NCBI GenBank assembly: GCA_017432445.1
Contig: JAFRJC010000024.1
Span: forward strand, 1-42,963
Length of the DNA: 42,963 nucleotides
Direction: 5' to 3'
DNA from: Eggerthellaceae bacterium
GTDB taxonomy: Bacteria > Actinomycetota > Coriobacteriia > Coriobacteriales > Eggerthellaceae
Part shown: in pieces, positions 8,071-16,506 of the stretch
How positions within the stretch are numbered: position 1 is the stretch's first letter
How the letters are laid out: each line of letters begins with the position of its first letter
Program-made: the position numbers and the translations under genes
The notes under the pieces: generated by a model
What the model was told of the DNA's origin: nothing
Databases searched by the model: none
Seen by the model: only the letters and a program-made list of their open reading frames with translations

Positions 8071-8101
8071 CGCATTGCTAGGGGCAGCCCCCAGCAATGC
8101 G
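8071..8101. terminator. Strong hairpin between convergent genes, terminator of rlmKL on the minus strand
   Basis: CGCATTGCT (8071-8079) pairs with AGCAATGCG (8093-8101), and an inner GGGG/CCCC extends the stem. On the minus strand it is followed by CTTTTC, as expected for the end of rlmKL, whose stop lies at 8103. It probably also slows transcription from the PTS gene. Confidence 0.75.
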
Positions 8102-8102
8102 A

Positions 8103-10400
8103 TTACGCACGCCTCACCAGGTAGCACTTGTGAATCTTGGGATTGCGCGCAAAATCCTCGGGGATAGTCTGCTCGCTGATATCTTCGATGGCGACGCCGT
8201 ATTTGGCCAGCTCATCGACATTCGGTTTAAAGGAGCGCAAGTTGCACGAGAAGATGGCCTCTCCCCCTTCGCGCGCCAACAACCTCGAAACGCCGATGAG
8301 CAGCTCGACGTGATCGCGTTGCACATCCCACGTGCGCTTGCCCATGGACTTCGAGTTGGAAAACGTCGGCGGATCGACGAAGACCAGCTCGAAGCGGCGG
8401 TTCGTGCGACGTGTTTCGGTTATCCAGCGCATTACGTCGGATTTTACGAATTCGTGCGCCTCCCCCGAAAAGCCGTTTGCCGCCATGTTGCGACGCGCCC
8501 AATCCAGGTAGTTTTGCGAAAGGTCCACAGTCGTCGTGGACTTCGCCCCACCTGCAGCGGCATACACCGAAGCGGTGCCCGTGTAGGCAAACAGGTTCAA
8601 GAAACGCGCGCCGGCAGCCTTGCTGCGAACGAGCTCACGCGTCAGCCGATGGTCAAGGAAGATGCCCGTATCCAGGCGGCCGGCCAAATCGACCTCGAAC
8701 AGGCAGCCGCCCTCTTCCATGCTGGTCACATAGGCGCGGCCGCCCGCATTGCGGTACTGCCCGCCGCCCTTCTCGCGCACGCGCGTCTTTGAGAACACGT
8801 GGTCGGGACGCACCCCGCACACGATAGGCGCAATGGAGAGCACGTCCTTGAAACGCCGCCGTGCCTTGTCGGCATCGACCGAAGCAGGTGGCGCGTACTC
8901 GGCAATGTGCAGGTAGTCATTGCCCCGCGCATCACCAGCACCCGTGTACCAATCAATTGCCACGGCGTAATCCGGCAAGTCGGCATCATAGATGCGGAAA
9001 CACGATACGCCTTCGCGCTGCGCCCACTTGCGACGTTCCTTGAACATTTTGCGCAGGCGGGCTGCGAACTGCTCGGATGCTGCCTCGAACACCTCGACGA
9101 CATGGGGAGCACCGCCTGCAAGGTCGGGAATCTGGATGGATTGCACGCCAGCTGGCCGCATGTCGAACACTTCTACAGGAACTTCCACGCGACCTCGGCC
9201 GATTATCTGGCGCAGAACCGGTTCGGCACCAAATCGCGAAGCCATGTCCTGCGCCCCGACGGCCACGAAGCGCGAGCCTTCGCGCGCAAGCGCAGCCGCA
9301 GCAGCAAACGCTGCCTCGTCCGCCTGGACGAGCGCGAGCGCATCCGCGCGCGAGATTGCATCGAGATTACTCGCGACCATCTGCACGTGCGCATGCCCGA
9401 GCGCCTTGTGCTCGCTTATGACCTGCGCAATATCGGCCGCACCTGCGAGCTCGACGCTTACCACCGAACGCAAGCCGGCATGCCGCACATGGTTGCGCGC
9501 CCGCGTGATCATCGGCGAGGACGTAGCCGTTCCCAGAAAGTGGATACGGTCGGGATCGGGAAGCGGCTGCTTGAGCAGCTCGGCCTGCGTGATGCAATCG
9601 GGCGGAGTGGCACCCAACCGCGCCAAACCCGACGCGAAACGCTCGCAAGCCTCGGCGTGCAGCTTTTGCCACGCGCCTTCATCGTAAAACGCCCAACCCT
9701 GAAAGCCCCACTTCTTGCGCAAAAGCCCGGGAGCAGCGTCGCAAGCCACAAGCGCCGCCTCGACGAGCACGATGCCGTCACTGCAGGCCGGGTCGACGAA
9801 GAACGCGCCCTTGCGAACGAGCTCATCCCAGCCGCCCAATGCCAAGGCGCCGGCAGCAAGGGAGCACGCCAAAGCCGCATCCTCCTTGTCGTCGGATGCC
9901 AGGTACGCACGACGGTTGAGCGCCTCTCCCGAGAAGTCGAGCGAGACAGTCGCGCGGCGATCGCGGATGCGCACGTCGACGGAAGCGCGCGGGGCAAGCG
10001 TGTCGACCTCGGGCCGCGCACCGCGCTTCGCCCGCATCCTGTCGGCAATGGCATCTTTCACCTTGAGCGCCGTGAAGCGGGTATTGCGCAGCTCGTCGTT
10101 GGAACCGTGGGCGCGCACTGCCATAGTCGCCCCATCTGCCAGCACGTCCTCCCAGGCGATGTCATAGACGCCCGCGTACAGCAGCTCGGCATCGCCCGCA
10201 TTCACGCGGCCCACGACCAGCATGACGCGCGAAGCCAGGCGCGACCACAGGCAAGCCCGAAGCGCTGCATCGGCCTCACAGAAAAACGCGGCGCCCCCGC
10301 CCAGGGGACGCACGCGCTCGATTCCAAACGATTTGAGCTCCTGTGCCAACGCCTGCTCCAAACCGGGCAGACAGCTGGCGAAAAACTCTAGCTCCATCAT
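8103..10400 (-). CDS. rlmL: 23S rRNA methyltransferase RlmKL-type (RlmK half intact, RlmL half degenerate)
   Basis: In E. coli RlmKL the N-terminal RlmL half makes m2G2445 and the C-terminal RlmK half makes m7G2069. The 765-aa product has the full layout: THUMP-like N-terminus beginning LEFFASCLPGLEQALAQEL, a first methyltransferase domain to about residue 400, and a second domain. The C-terminal domain shows FLNLFAYTGTASVYAA (SAM site) and FVDPPTFSNSK. In the N-terminal domain the usual DPMCGSGT reads DPACSDGI, and the catalytic NPPYGE motif is absent; that position reads ASNLDAIS. I infer that only the RlmK activity remains. GGGAG precedes a double ATG; 10400 is taken, but 10397 has better spacing. 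Confidence 0.85.
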   Translation of the reverse strand: MMELEFFASCLPGLEQALAQELKSFGIERVRPLGGGAAFFCEADAALRACLWSRLASRVMLVVGRVNAGDAELLYAGVYDIAWEDVLADGATMAVRAHGSNDELRNTRFTALKVKDAIADRMRAKRGARPEVDTLAPRASVDVRIRDRRATVSLDFSGEALNRRAYLASDDKEDAALACSLAAGALALGGWDELVRKGAFFVDPACSDGIVLVEAALVACDAAPGLLRKKWGFQGWAFYDEGAWQKLHAEACERFASGLARLGATPPDCITQAELLKQPLPDPDRIHFLGTATSSPMITRARNHVRHAGLRSVVSVELAGAADIAQVISEHKALGHAHVQMVASNLDAISRADALALVQADEAAFAAAAALAREGSRFVAVGAQDMASRFGAEPVLRQIIGRGRVEVPVEVFDMRPAGVQSIQIPDLAGGAPHVVEVFEAASEQFAARLRKMFKERRKWAQREGVSCFRIYDADLPDYAVAIDWYTGAGDARGNDYLHIAEYAPPASVDADKARRRFKDVLSIAPIVCGVRPDHVFSKTRVREKGGGQYRNAGGRAYVTSMEEGGCLFEVDLAGRLDTGIFLDHRLTRELVRSKAAGARFLNLFAYTGTASVYAAAGGAKSTTTVDLSQNYLDWARRNMAANGFSGEAHEFVKSDVMRWITETRRTNRRFELVFVDPPTFSNSKSMGKRTWDVQRDHVELLIGVSRLLAREGGEAIFSCNLRSFKPNVDELAKYGVAIEDISEQTIPEDFARNPKIHKCYLVRRA

Positions 10401-10434
10401 GTTCTCCCGACGGTTAACGGAGCGAACAGTGCAC

Positions 10435-10466
10435 AAAAATTCCGACGGCCGTCAGGCCGCCGGAAT
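10435..10466 (-). terminator. Rho-independent terminator of rpoD
   Basis: ATTCCG plus CGGCC (10439-10450) pairs with GGCCG plus CGGAAT (10455-10466), with one internal mismatch and a 4-nt loop. On the minus strand it is followed by TTTTTG. It lies directly after the rpoD stop at 10470 and separates rpoD from rlmKL. Confidence 0.85.
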
Positions 10467-10469
10467 CAA

Positions 10470-12059
10470 TTACTCCTCCAGGTAATCCTTCAACTTGCTG
10501 GAGCGCGAAGGATGGCGCAGCTTCGCAAGCGTCTTCGACTCGATCTGGCGAATGCGCTCGCGGGTGACGCCGAACTCACGGCCCACTTCCTCGAGCGTGC
10601 GGGGATGCCCGTCTTCCAGCCCGAAGCGCAGGCTGATGACCTTGCGCTCGCGCTCGGCCAGACCGTCGAGCACCTTGCCGAGCTGTTCCTGCAGCATGCT
10701 GAAGCTAGCGGCATCGGGCGGCACGACCGCCTCGTTGTCCTCGATGAAGTCACCGAGCTGGGAGTCTTCCTCCTCGCCGATGGGGGTCTCGAGGCTCACG
10801 GGCTCCTGCGAGATCTTCTGGATCTCGCGCACGCGCTCGGCGGAAAGCCCCATCTCCTCGCCGATCTCCTCGGGGGTGGGCTCGCGGCCCAGCTCCTGGA
10901 GCAGCTGGCGCTGGATGCGCACGAGCTTGTTGATCGTCTCGACCATGTGCACCGGGATGCGGATGGTGCGCGCCTGGTCGGCGATGGCACGGGTGATGGC
11001 CTGGCGAATCCACCAGGTGGCGTAGGTGGAGAACTTGAAGCCCTTCTTGTAGTCGAACTTCTCGACCGCGCGGATGAGGCCCAGGTTGCCTTCCTGGATG
11101 AGGTCCAGGAACAGCATGCCACGGCCGACGTAGCGCTTGGCGATGGAAACCACCAGACGCAGGTTCGCCTCGATGAGCTGCTGCTTGGCGTCCAGGCCCA
11201 CCTGCTCGATGCGGCCAAGGCGGCGCATCTCGCGGCGGGGCAGCTCGATTCCCTCATCCTCGGCACGCTCGAGTTCCTCGGTCGCGGCGACGCCGGCCTC
11301 GATCTTCATGGCCAGGTCAACCTCTTCGGCAGCCGTGAGCAGCGGGACCTTGCCGATCTCCTTGAGGTACATGCGAACCGGGTCGCCGGTGAGCATGGTG
11401 ACGCCAGCGTCCATGGAGCGGCGGCGGGTCGACTTCACCTTGGAGCGCGACGTGACCTTGGGAAGCGCCATGTCGCTCGCGGCCTTGAGTTCCTCCTCGG
11501 GGATGCCCTCGAGCAGATCCTCCTCGGTCTCGTCGACACGCACGGCATCGGCCTCGGTCTTCTCGAGCTCTGCCGAGGTGACGTCAACCGGCTCGGCGTC
11601 GTCATCATCACCGAATTCGTCGTCCTGCGCGAGCGGCTCGATGACTGCAGGAGATGCAGCGGGCTCGAATTCGGGCTCGAGCTCGGGTTCTGGATTGGAT
11701 TCAGGCTCTGCAGCGGCCTCAGCTTCGGCTTCTGCTTCTGCTTTCTTTTCCTTCGGCTTGCGGCTCGACGACTTCCGCGTCGTCTTCTTAGCTGGCTTGG
11801 GCTGCTCCTGCTCTTCTGGGACAGCCTCTTCGGATGCCTCCGCGACGGAAACAGCTTCAGCCTCAGCCTCTTTCTTTGCTGCAGCCTTCTTCCTCGTTGT
11901 TTTCTTTACTGGTTTGGGTTTTTCCTGCTCTTCGGATTCAACCGCCTCTTCGGGCGTTTCCACGACGGTGGTTGCTTCAATCTCTTTTTTTGTTGTAGCC
12001 TTTTTCCTCGTGGTGGTTTTCTTGGCTTTCGTTTCGGTCTTCTCTGGAGTATCAGCCAC
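10470..12059 (-). CDS. rpoD: Primary RNA polymerase sigma factor RpoD/SigA
   Basis: The 529-aa product is the housekeeping sigma-70 factor. GTG 12059 is chosen because AAGGA lies 8 nt upstream; the longer frame to 12116 lacks a site. The first 190 residues are a disordered Lys/Glu/Ala tail in which a KKTTRKK-type block occurs three times, separated by acidic spacers, as in actinobacterial HrdB-type factors. Region 1.2 starts at [11 protein letters not shown], region 2.3-2.4 contains [18 protein letters not shown], region 3 has ERVREIQKI, and region 4.2 ends [20 protein letters not shown]. Its own promoter and terminator are visible, so it is probably a single-gene transcript. It is divergent from priA. 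Confidence 0.97.
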   Translation of the reverse strand: MADTPEKTETKAKKTTTRKKATTKKEIEATTVVETPEEAVESEEQEKPKPVKKTTRKKAAAKKEAEAEAVSVAEASEEAVPEEQEQPKPAKKTTRKSSSRKPKEKKAEAEAEAEAAAEPESNPEPELEPEFEPAASPAVIEPLAQDDEFGDDDDAEPVDVTSAELEKTEADAVRVDETEEDLLEGIPEEELKAASDMALPKVTSRSKVKSTRRRSMDAGVTMLTGDPVRMYLKEIGKVPLLTAAEEVDLAMKIEAGVAATEELERAEDEGIELPRREMRRLGRIEQVGLDAKQQLIEANLRLVVSIAKRYVGRGMLFLDLIQEGNLGLIRAVEKFDYKKGFKFSTYATWWIRQAITRAIADQARTIRIPVHMVETINKLVRIQRQLLQELGREPTPEEIGEEMGLSAERVREIQKISQEPVSLETPIGEEEDSQLGDFIEDNEAVVPPDAASFSMLQEQLGKVLDGLAERERKVISLRFGLEDGHPRTLEEVGREFGVTRERIRQIESKTLAKLRHPSRSSKLKDYLEE

Positions 12060-12130
12060 GCGAACTTCCTTTCGAAAAGCCGTTAGTTTACTACGCTTAC
12101 CCAATTTTGGGCGCAAAAATACAGCTGATT

Positions 12131-12160
12131 ATATTAGCACGTTTTCGAAGACTATTGCAA
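12131..12160 (-). promoter_or_regulatory. Probable rpoD promoter
   Basis: On the minus strand TTGCAA (12160-12155) and TAATAT (12136-12131) are spaced by 18 bp; an overlapping TATAAT lies 3 nt further on. The start point would be near 12122-12124, giving a leader of about 65 nt that contains a small CCCAA/TTGGG hairpin (12100-12111). Confidence 0.55.
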
Positions 12161-12200
12161 GCTTTAAGATAGTTGCCACCAAAATGTGAAAATGCGCGGC

Positions 12201-12228
12201 AATGATACAAATCCTCTGAGGTTTTGCG
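12201..12228. promoter_or_regulatory. Imperfect palindrome with GATACAAA core, copy A (between rpoD and priA)
   Basis: CAAATCCTC-T-GAGGTTTTG (12208-12226) is a 9-1-9 imperfect palindrome preceded by AATGATA. The first 11 bases, AATGATACAAA, are identical to copy B at 27803-27830, and 22 of 28 positions agree. Two differences (T to C at 12215, A to G at 12219) are paired, so symmetry is kept. It sits upstream of priA and upstream of the rpoD promoter. It looks like a protein-binding site. Confidence 0.55.
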
Positions 12229-12236
12229 TCGTTTAG

Positions 12237-12242
12237 TATACT
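12237..12242 (+). promoter_or_regulatory. -10 element of priA implying a leaderless mRNA
   Basis: TATACT at 12237-12242 lies 7 nt before the priA ATG at 12250, so transcription would begin at or within a base or two of the start codon. No Shine-Dalgarno sequence is present before the ATG (CTTCTCGGC), which agrees with a leaderless transcript. No -35 is recognised; the palindrome at 12201-12228 occupies that region. Confidence 0.45.
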
Positions 12243-12249
12243 TCTCGGC

Positions 12250-14574
12250 ATGAAGCTCGCATCCGTCATACTCGACATCCCCACGCAGGCGCTCGACGCG
12301 CCTTATGTCTACCTCGTGCCTGAAGAGGTGGAAAGCGGCGATTTCGACATCTGCGTCGGATGCGCGGTCATCGTGCCGCTCGGCGGCCGAAAAGCCGTGG
12401 GCTTCGTGGTGGAAATGCAGGAGTACACGCCCGACGCGCTGCCCGACGGGATATCCGCGAAAAAGCTGAAGTACATCGAACGTGCAGTGAGCTCGTCTTA
12501 CTTCGACGAGGAAGGCGCTGCGTGCGCGCAATGGCTGGCCGAACGATACATCGCCCCGCTTTCGGCTTGCGTGCGCCTGCTCACGCCGCCCGGCGGCGTG
12601 CCGCGCATGGTGCGCGTACCTGAAGGCTATTGGAAGCTCGAGCAGCCGACGATCGGTGAGGTCGATGACAGGTGGGTCACGCTCGGGCCGGCTGCAGCGG
12701 ACTTCGAACCCCGCAAGAACGCCTTCAAACAGCAACGGATCATCGACGCCCTGAAAGGCGGCGATTTGCGCGCCGCCGAGCTAGCGCTCGAGTTCGGGTC
12801 GATATCGAGCACGATAAAGTCGCTAGCCGAAAAAGACGTCGTGCGCATCGAGCACCGTCGCAGGCTGCGTGGCGCCGAATTCACCGAAAAACGCGATGTA
12901 GCGTTCGTTCCTTCTGAAAAACCCCAGCTCACCGATGGGCAAAGCCAGGCTTTGCAAGCCATCTGCCAAGCTTTCGACAACAAGCGGGGCGAGGTCGTCC
13001 TCGTGGACGGCGTGACCGGATCGGGCAAGACCGAGGTGTACCTGCAAGCCATCGAGTACGTGCTGGCGCAAGGCAGGACCGCCTGCGTGCTCGTCCCCGA
13101 GATATCGCTCACGCCGCAGACGGTCGCGCGTTTCAGAGGCCGTTTCGGCGACACCGTAGCCGTCATGCATTCGCGCATGGGCGCCGGAGAGCGCTACGAT
13201 CAATGGGATTTCGTGCGCCGCGGCGATGCCCGCGTGGTGGTGGGCGCGCGCTCGGCCTTGTTCGCCCCCCTGCATGACGTCGGCCTCATCGTCATAGACG
13301 AGGAGCACGAAGGTTCCTACAAGCAGGACAGCGCGCCACGCTACCATGCGCGGGACGTGGCCATCTGGATGGCCCGCCGCTCGGGAGCGGCTGTGGTGCT
13401 GGGATCGGCGACGCCTTGCATCGAAAGCCTATACGCCGCCGCAAAGGATCCTTTCTGGCAGCGGGTTAGCCTGCCTGAGCGCGCAAACGGCAGGCCCATG
13501 CCCTCCGTGACCGTCATTGATATGGCACGGGAGTTCTCGAGCGGGTCCCGTTCCATGTTCTCACGGCAGCTCGCAGAGGCGCTCGAAGCCGAGCTTTCGG
13601 CCGGACACAAGGCGGTGCTGCTCCTCAACCAACGCGGATTCGCCAAGTTCGTGCTGTGCCGCGACTGCGGTTTCGTTCCGGCATGCCCCTCATGCTCCAC
13701 ATCGCTCACCTTCCACGAGCGGGGCAACGCGCTTGCCTGCCATCACTGCGGCTACCGCGTAGGGGCCCCGCCGGTTTGCCCTGTCTGCGGAAGCCCCTAC
13801 CTCAAACGCTTCGGCGCGGGCACCCAACGCGTCGAAGACGACCTTCGCGTTCTCATCGACGGTTTCCCCAGCTTGGCAGGATGCGCCGTGCCCATAATTC
13901 GCATGGACGCCGACACGACCTCGCAAAAAGGCGCCCACCAGCGCCTGCTCGACCAGTTCGCCAGCTCAGGCGCAGCCGTGCTCCTGGGTACGCAGATGAT
14001 CGCGAAGGGGCTCGACTTCGACGACGTCACGCTCGTGGGCGTGATCAACGCCGACACGCAGCTCCACCTTCCCGACTACCGCGCGGGCGAGCGCACCTTC
14101 GACCTGATCCAGCAGGTGGCCGGACGAGCCGGCCGCGCCCAACTGGAAGGCAAGGTCATGGTGCAGACTTACGAGGCATCCTCGTGCGCCATTCGCGCGG
14201 CCGCCTCTTACGATCGTGCGCTGTTCTTGCGCGATGAGCTACCCAAGCGAAAAGCGCTCGGCTACCCGCCGTACGTGAACCTGGCAAACGTTCTGGTTTG
14301 GGGAAGCGACGAGGAAGAGGTTTGCGCAACCGCCCAACGCCTACGCGACGACATCTCCCAGCGCGTACGCGACTACGCGCAAGGAGAATGGCAGGTTCTG
14401 GCAGCTACACCTTGCGTCATCGGCAAGCTGCGCAACTCCTATCGCTGGCATATCCTGGTAAAAGCCCCGCTCGGCGTGCCGATTCACCCCGTGTTGCTGC
14501 CCTTGTTCCGCACCCGAAAGCCCGAACGCAACGTCAACGTCGCCATCGACGTCGATCCGCAAAGCCTGCTGTGA
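12250..14574 (+). CDS. priA: Primosomal replication-restart helicase PriA
   Basis: PriA is a 3'-5' DNA helicase that reloads the replisome at stalled forks. The 774-aa product has the N-terminal 3'-DNA binding domain (residues 1-100, starting MKLASVILDIPT), Walker A GVTGSGKTEVY (about 255-265), Walker B VIDEEHE, GSATPC (motif III) and helicase motifs up to QQVAGRAGRAQ. The zinc region carries four CxxC pairs: CRDCG, CPSC, CHHCG and CPVCG. The length is normal. It is divergent from rpoD. No ribosome site is visible and a -10 box lies 7 nt upstream, so a leaderless mRNA is likely. Confidence 0.96.
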   Translation: MKLASVILDIPTQALDAPYVYLVPEEVESGDFDICVGCAVIVPLGGRKAVGFVVEMQEYTPDALPDGISAKKLKYIERAVSSSYFDEEGAACAQWLAERYIAPLSACVRLLTPPGGVPRMVRVPEGYWKLEQPTIGEVDDRWVTLGPAAADFEPRKNAFKQQRIIDALKGGDLRAAELALEFGSISSTIKSLAEKDVVRIEHRRRLRGAEFTEKRDVAFVPSEKPQLTDGQSQALQAICQAFDNKRGEVVLVDGVTGSGKTEVYLQAIEYVLAQGRTACVLVPEISLTPQTVARFRGRFGDTVAVMHSRMGAGERYDQWDFVRRGDARVVVGARSALFAPLHDVGLIVIDEEHEGSYKQDSAPRYHARDVAIWMARRSGAAVVLGSATPCIESLYAAAKDPFWQRVSLPERANGRPMPSVTVIDMAREFSSGSRSMFSRQLAEALEAELSAGHKAVLLLNQRGFAKFVLCRDCGFVPACPSCSTSLTFHERGNALACHHCGYRVGAPPVCPVCGSPYLKRFGAGTQRVEDDLRVLIDGFPSLAGCAVPIIRMDADTTSQKGAHQRLLDQFASSGAAVLLGTQMIAKGLDFDDVTLVGVINADTQLHLPDYRAGERTFDLIQQVAGRAGRAQLEGKVMVQTYEASSCAIRAAASYDRALFLRDELPKRKALGYPPYVNLANVLVWGSDEEEVCATAQRLRDDISQRVRDYAQGEWQVLAATPCVIGKLRNSYRWHILVKAPLGVPIHPVLLPLFRTRKPERNVNVAIDVDPQSLL

Positions 14575-14641
14575 CGTGACGGTTTTCTCCTGACACGAAC
14601 ATCCTGCCTTTTTGGGCAAATTGCTCTCTCTTCGAATGCTT

Positions 14642-16318
14642 CTACAGCAACGGTTGGTCGAAAGCGTAAAGCGCTTCGTTCACGGCGAAGATGTCGTAGT
14701 TGCCGTTGACGATGAAGTACTCGACGATGACGTCCGCCTTGCTGCTATGCGATAGGGCGAATCCTGCGCGTTGCAGCAGGTCAACCGTCTCCCCCAAATC
14801 AAGACCGAGCGCGATTGCCAGGGCCAGGACCGTTTTCTTCGTGGGACGGTAACCGGCATCGCAGCGGATCTTGCTGAAGAGCTGGCGGCTCATGTTTGCG
14901 CGCTTGTACACTTCCGCATCGGTCAGTCCGCGCTCGTCGATGAGCGCCAGCAGCGTTGTGGAGAACGGCGCGTCGAGACTATCGAGCCACGATTTCAGGC
15001 TGCCGCCAGAAGGCCTTTGCGCCGATGCAGCCTGCATAACTGCGCTAGGCGCTGCTTGCTGCGCGGACGGCGCCGGCGGTGCGTACTCTTCGACCGTAGC
15101 GGTTTCAAGCGGCACCTTCTCTTCTCGGCGAGATGCGAAACCTAGGTCTAAATCGAGATAGGAATCCTCGCTGCTGTCTTCGAGTATGCTTGGCAGCTCG
15201 TCCCGCTCGAACTCGGCTGACGCTACATCGAAAACGAATTCCGCCTCTTGGCTTGGCGCGTCCATCGGGGCAAACGAACCAGCTGTATCTGACGGCAGGG
15301 CGTACGGAGGAACGGAGCGCCCGCAACCCGGGCAATACCGCTTGCCCTCGACTGGCGCGTTGCAAATCGGGCACACGCCCGTCCGCCATGAAGCCTCTTC
15401 TGCCTCATCCTGGATTCGCCAATACTGTTCAGCGCTGAGATGGGGACCGAGAAGCTCCTCACGCTCGTCCCGCACGACGCAGGTTCCTGTCTGTGGTTTG
15501 TCTTTAGGCGGTTTGCGCGACTCCGATAGACGATCGCGGACATCTTCTACCGCATCGGATATGCGCGAGAAAACGCCACGACGTCCCTTCGCGGCGCCAG
15601 GCAGCGCTTCTTTTCGGCTGTAATCCGGACGAGAGCTCGTCGACGGCTGCGCGTACTGCGGCTTTGGCTTAGAAGCCGCCGCCTCAACCCAATGCTGTTC
15701 CCTACGCTCAGAGAACTGCGGCCCCAGAACGGGTCCCTCGTCTCTGGAGGGAATGTTCTGCGAATAATTGCGTGGCTGGACGCTTTCCACATAGTGGCCG
15801 TCGATGTACTGCGCGATGTTGTCGTAAAACGACCGGCCGACCGCCATGGCGTCGTCGCCGAACAGCACCAGGCGCACCTCGGTGTCGTCATGGTCTTCCA
15901 GGAAGGCCTTGATCGCCTCGACCGCGATGACGAACGAAAGCCGTACGGGGCAGCCGAACGTATGCGCGGAAATGAGCGGCAGCGCTATCGAACGCGCTCC
16001 GCACTCGTCGGCGCAGGCGAGCGCACTGTCGTACGCCTGGCGCAGCACGGCTTCCTCGCCTTGCGCACCGCCTTGCCACATCGGGCCCACGACATGCACC
16101 ACGTACTTGGCGGGAAGCGCAAATGCCGGCGTGGCAACCGCCTGCCCTGTGGGGCAGCCACCCAAAGCATCGCAAGCTGCCTGCATCTCGGCCAGGCCTG
16201 CAGCGCGAGCAACGCTGAGCCCTACCCCACCGTTGATCTTGAGACCCTCGTTGGCCGAGACCACGATGGCATCAACGTTGACGTGCGCCAAATCGTTGCG
16301 CTCTATGGTGAAAGGCAT
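14642..16318 (-). CDS. Macro-domain protein with central zinc ribbon and C-terminal XRE-like domain
   Basis: The 558-aa product joins three parts. Residues 1-180 are a macro domain, a binder or hydrolase of ADP-ribose: VSANEGL replaces NAANxxL, the loop reads INGGVGLSVARAAG, and GGCPTGQA, ALPAKYVVHVVGP and LISAHTFGCP follow. The middle (about 180-430) is a disordered, charged linker with a zinc ribbon, CPICNAP and YCPGCG. The last 120 residues form an XRE-like helical domain (YKRANMSRQLFSKIR, TVLALAIALGLDLGETVDLL) ending FDQPLL, a module I know from other macro-domain and signalling proteins of anaerobes. Together this suggests ADP-ribose or NAD-derivative sensing. A small VWA gene lies upstream on the same strand. 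The start has GAGAGGGG upstream. Confidence 0.85.
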   Translation of the reverse strand: MPFTIERNDLAHVNVDAIVVSANEGLKINGGVGLSVARAAGLAEMQAACDALGGCPTGQAVATPAFALPAKYVVHVVGPMWQGGAQGEEAVLRQAYDSALACADECGARSIALPLISAHTFGCPVRLSFVIAVEAIKAFLEDHDDTEVRLVLFGDDAMAVGRSFYDNIAQYIDGHYVESVQPRNYSQNIPSRDEGPVLGPQFSERREQHWVEAAASKPKPQYAQPSTSSRPDYSRKEALPGAAKGRRGVFSRISDAVEDVRDRLSESRKPPKDKPQTGTCVVRDEREELLGPHLSAEQYWRIQDEAEEASWRTGVCPICNAPVEGKRYCPGCGRSVPPYALPSDTAGSFAPMDAPSQEAEFVFDVASAEFERDELPSILEDSSEDSYLDLDLGFASRREEKVPLETATVEEYAPPAPSAQQAAPSAVMQAASAQRPSGGSLKSWLDSLDAPFSTTLLALIDERGLTDAEVYKRANMSRQLFSKIRCDAGYRPTKKTVLALAIALGLDLGETVDLLQRAGFALSHSSKADVIVEYFIVNGNYDIFAVNEALYAFDQPLL

Positions 16319-16376
16319 GCGCCGCCCCCCTCTCTCATTCGCTTTCTATAGTACCCCACTGTATCTCCGCAACACC

Positions 16377-16458
16377 AGCGCCCTTCCGAAACCCGCCAGA
16401 TCACCCTGGCTGCGTTTTGCTCCCGTTAGGGAACCTGGCGGATTCCAGAAAGGGCGCT
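16377..16458 (-). ncRNA. Candidate structured RNA element upstream of the macro-domain gene
   Basis: AGCGCCCTT and AAGGGCGCT form an exact 9-bp outer stem (16377-16385 with 16450-16458). CCGCCAG/CTGGCGG forms a 7-bp middle stem (16393-16399 with 16435-16441). Inside, CCCT/AGGG or TCCC/GGGA can pair. The outer and middle stems are separated by an internal loop of about 7-8 nt on each side. It lies 59 nt upstream of the macro gene start, between two minus-strand genes, without a T-run. It could be a leader element, a processed spacer or a palindromic repeat. I could not match it to a known riboswitch. Confidence 0.4.
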
Positions 16459-16506
16459 CGTGACCAAGGGGAATCGCGCCTGGACGCCTCCCGAAGCTAT
16501 GCTTTC

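Noticed and set aside
8799..10391. A 530-codon plus-strand frame opposite rlmKL
   Set aside because: It has no family features or ribosome site, and its residue make-up is what GC-rich antisense frames give; the minus-strand RlmKL is certain.
10512..12086. A 524-codon plus-strand frame opposite rpoD
   Set aside because: It is the mirror of the sigma factor gene, with long Leu-rich stretches arising from the Lys/Glu-rich tail codons.
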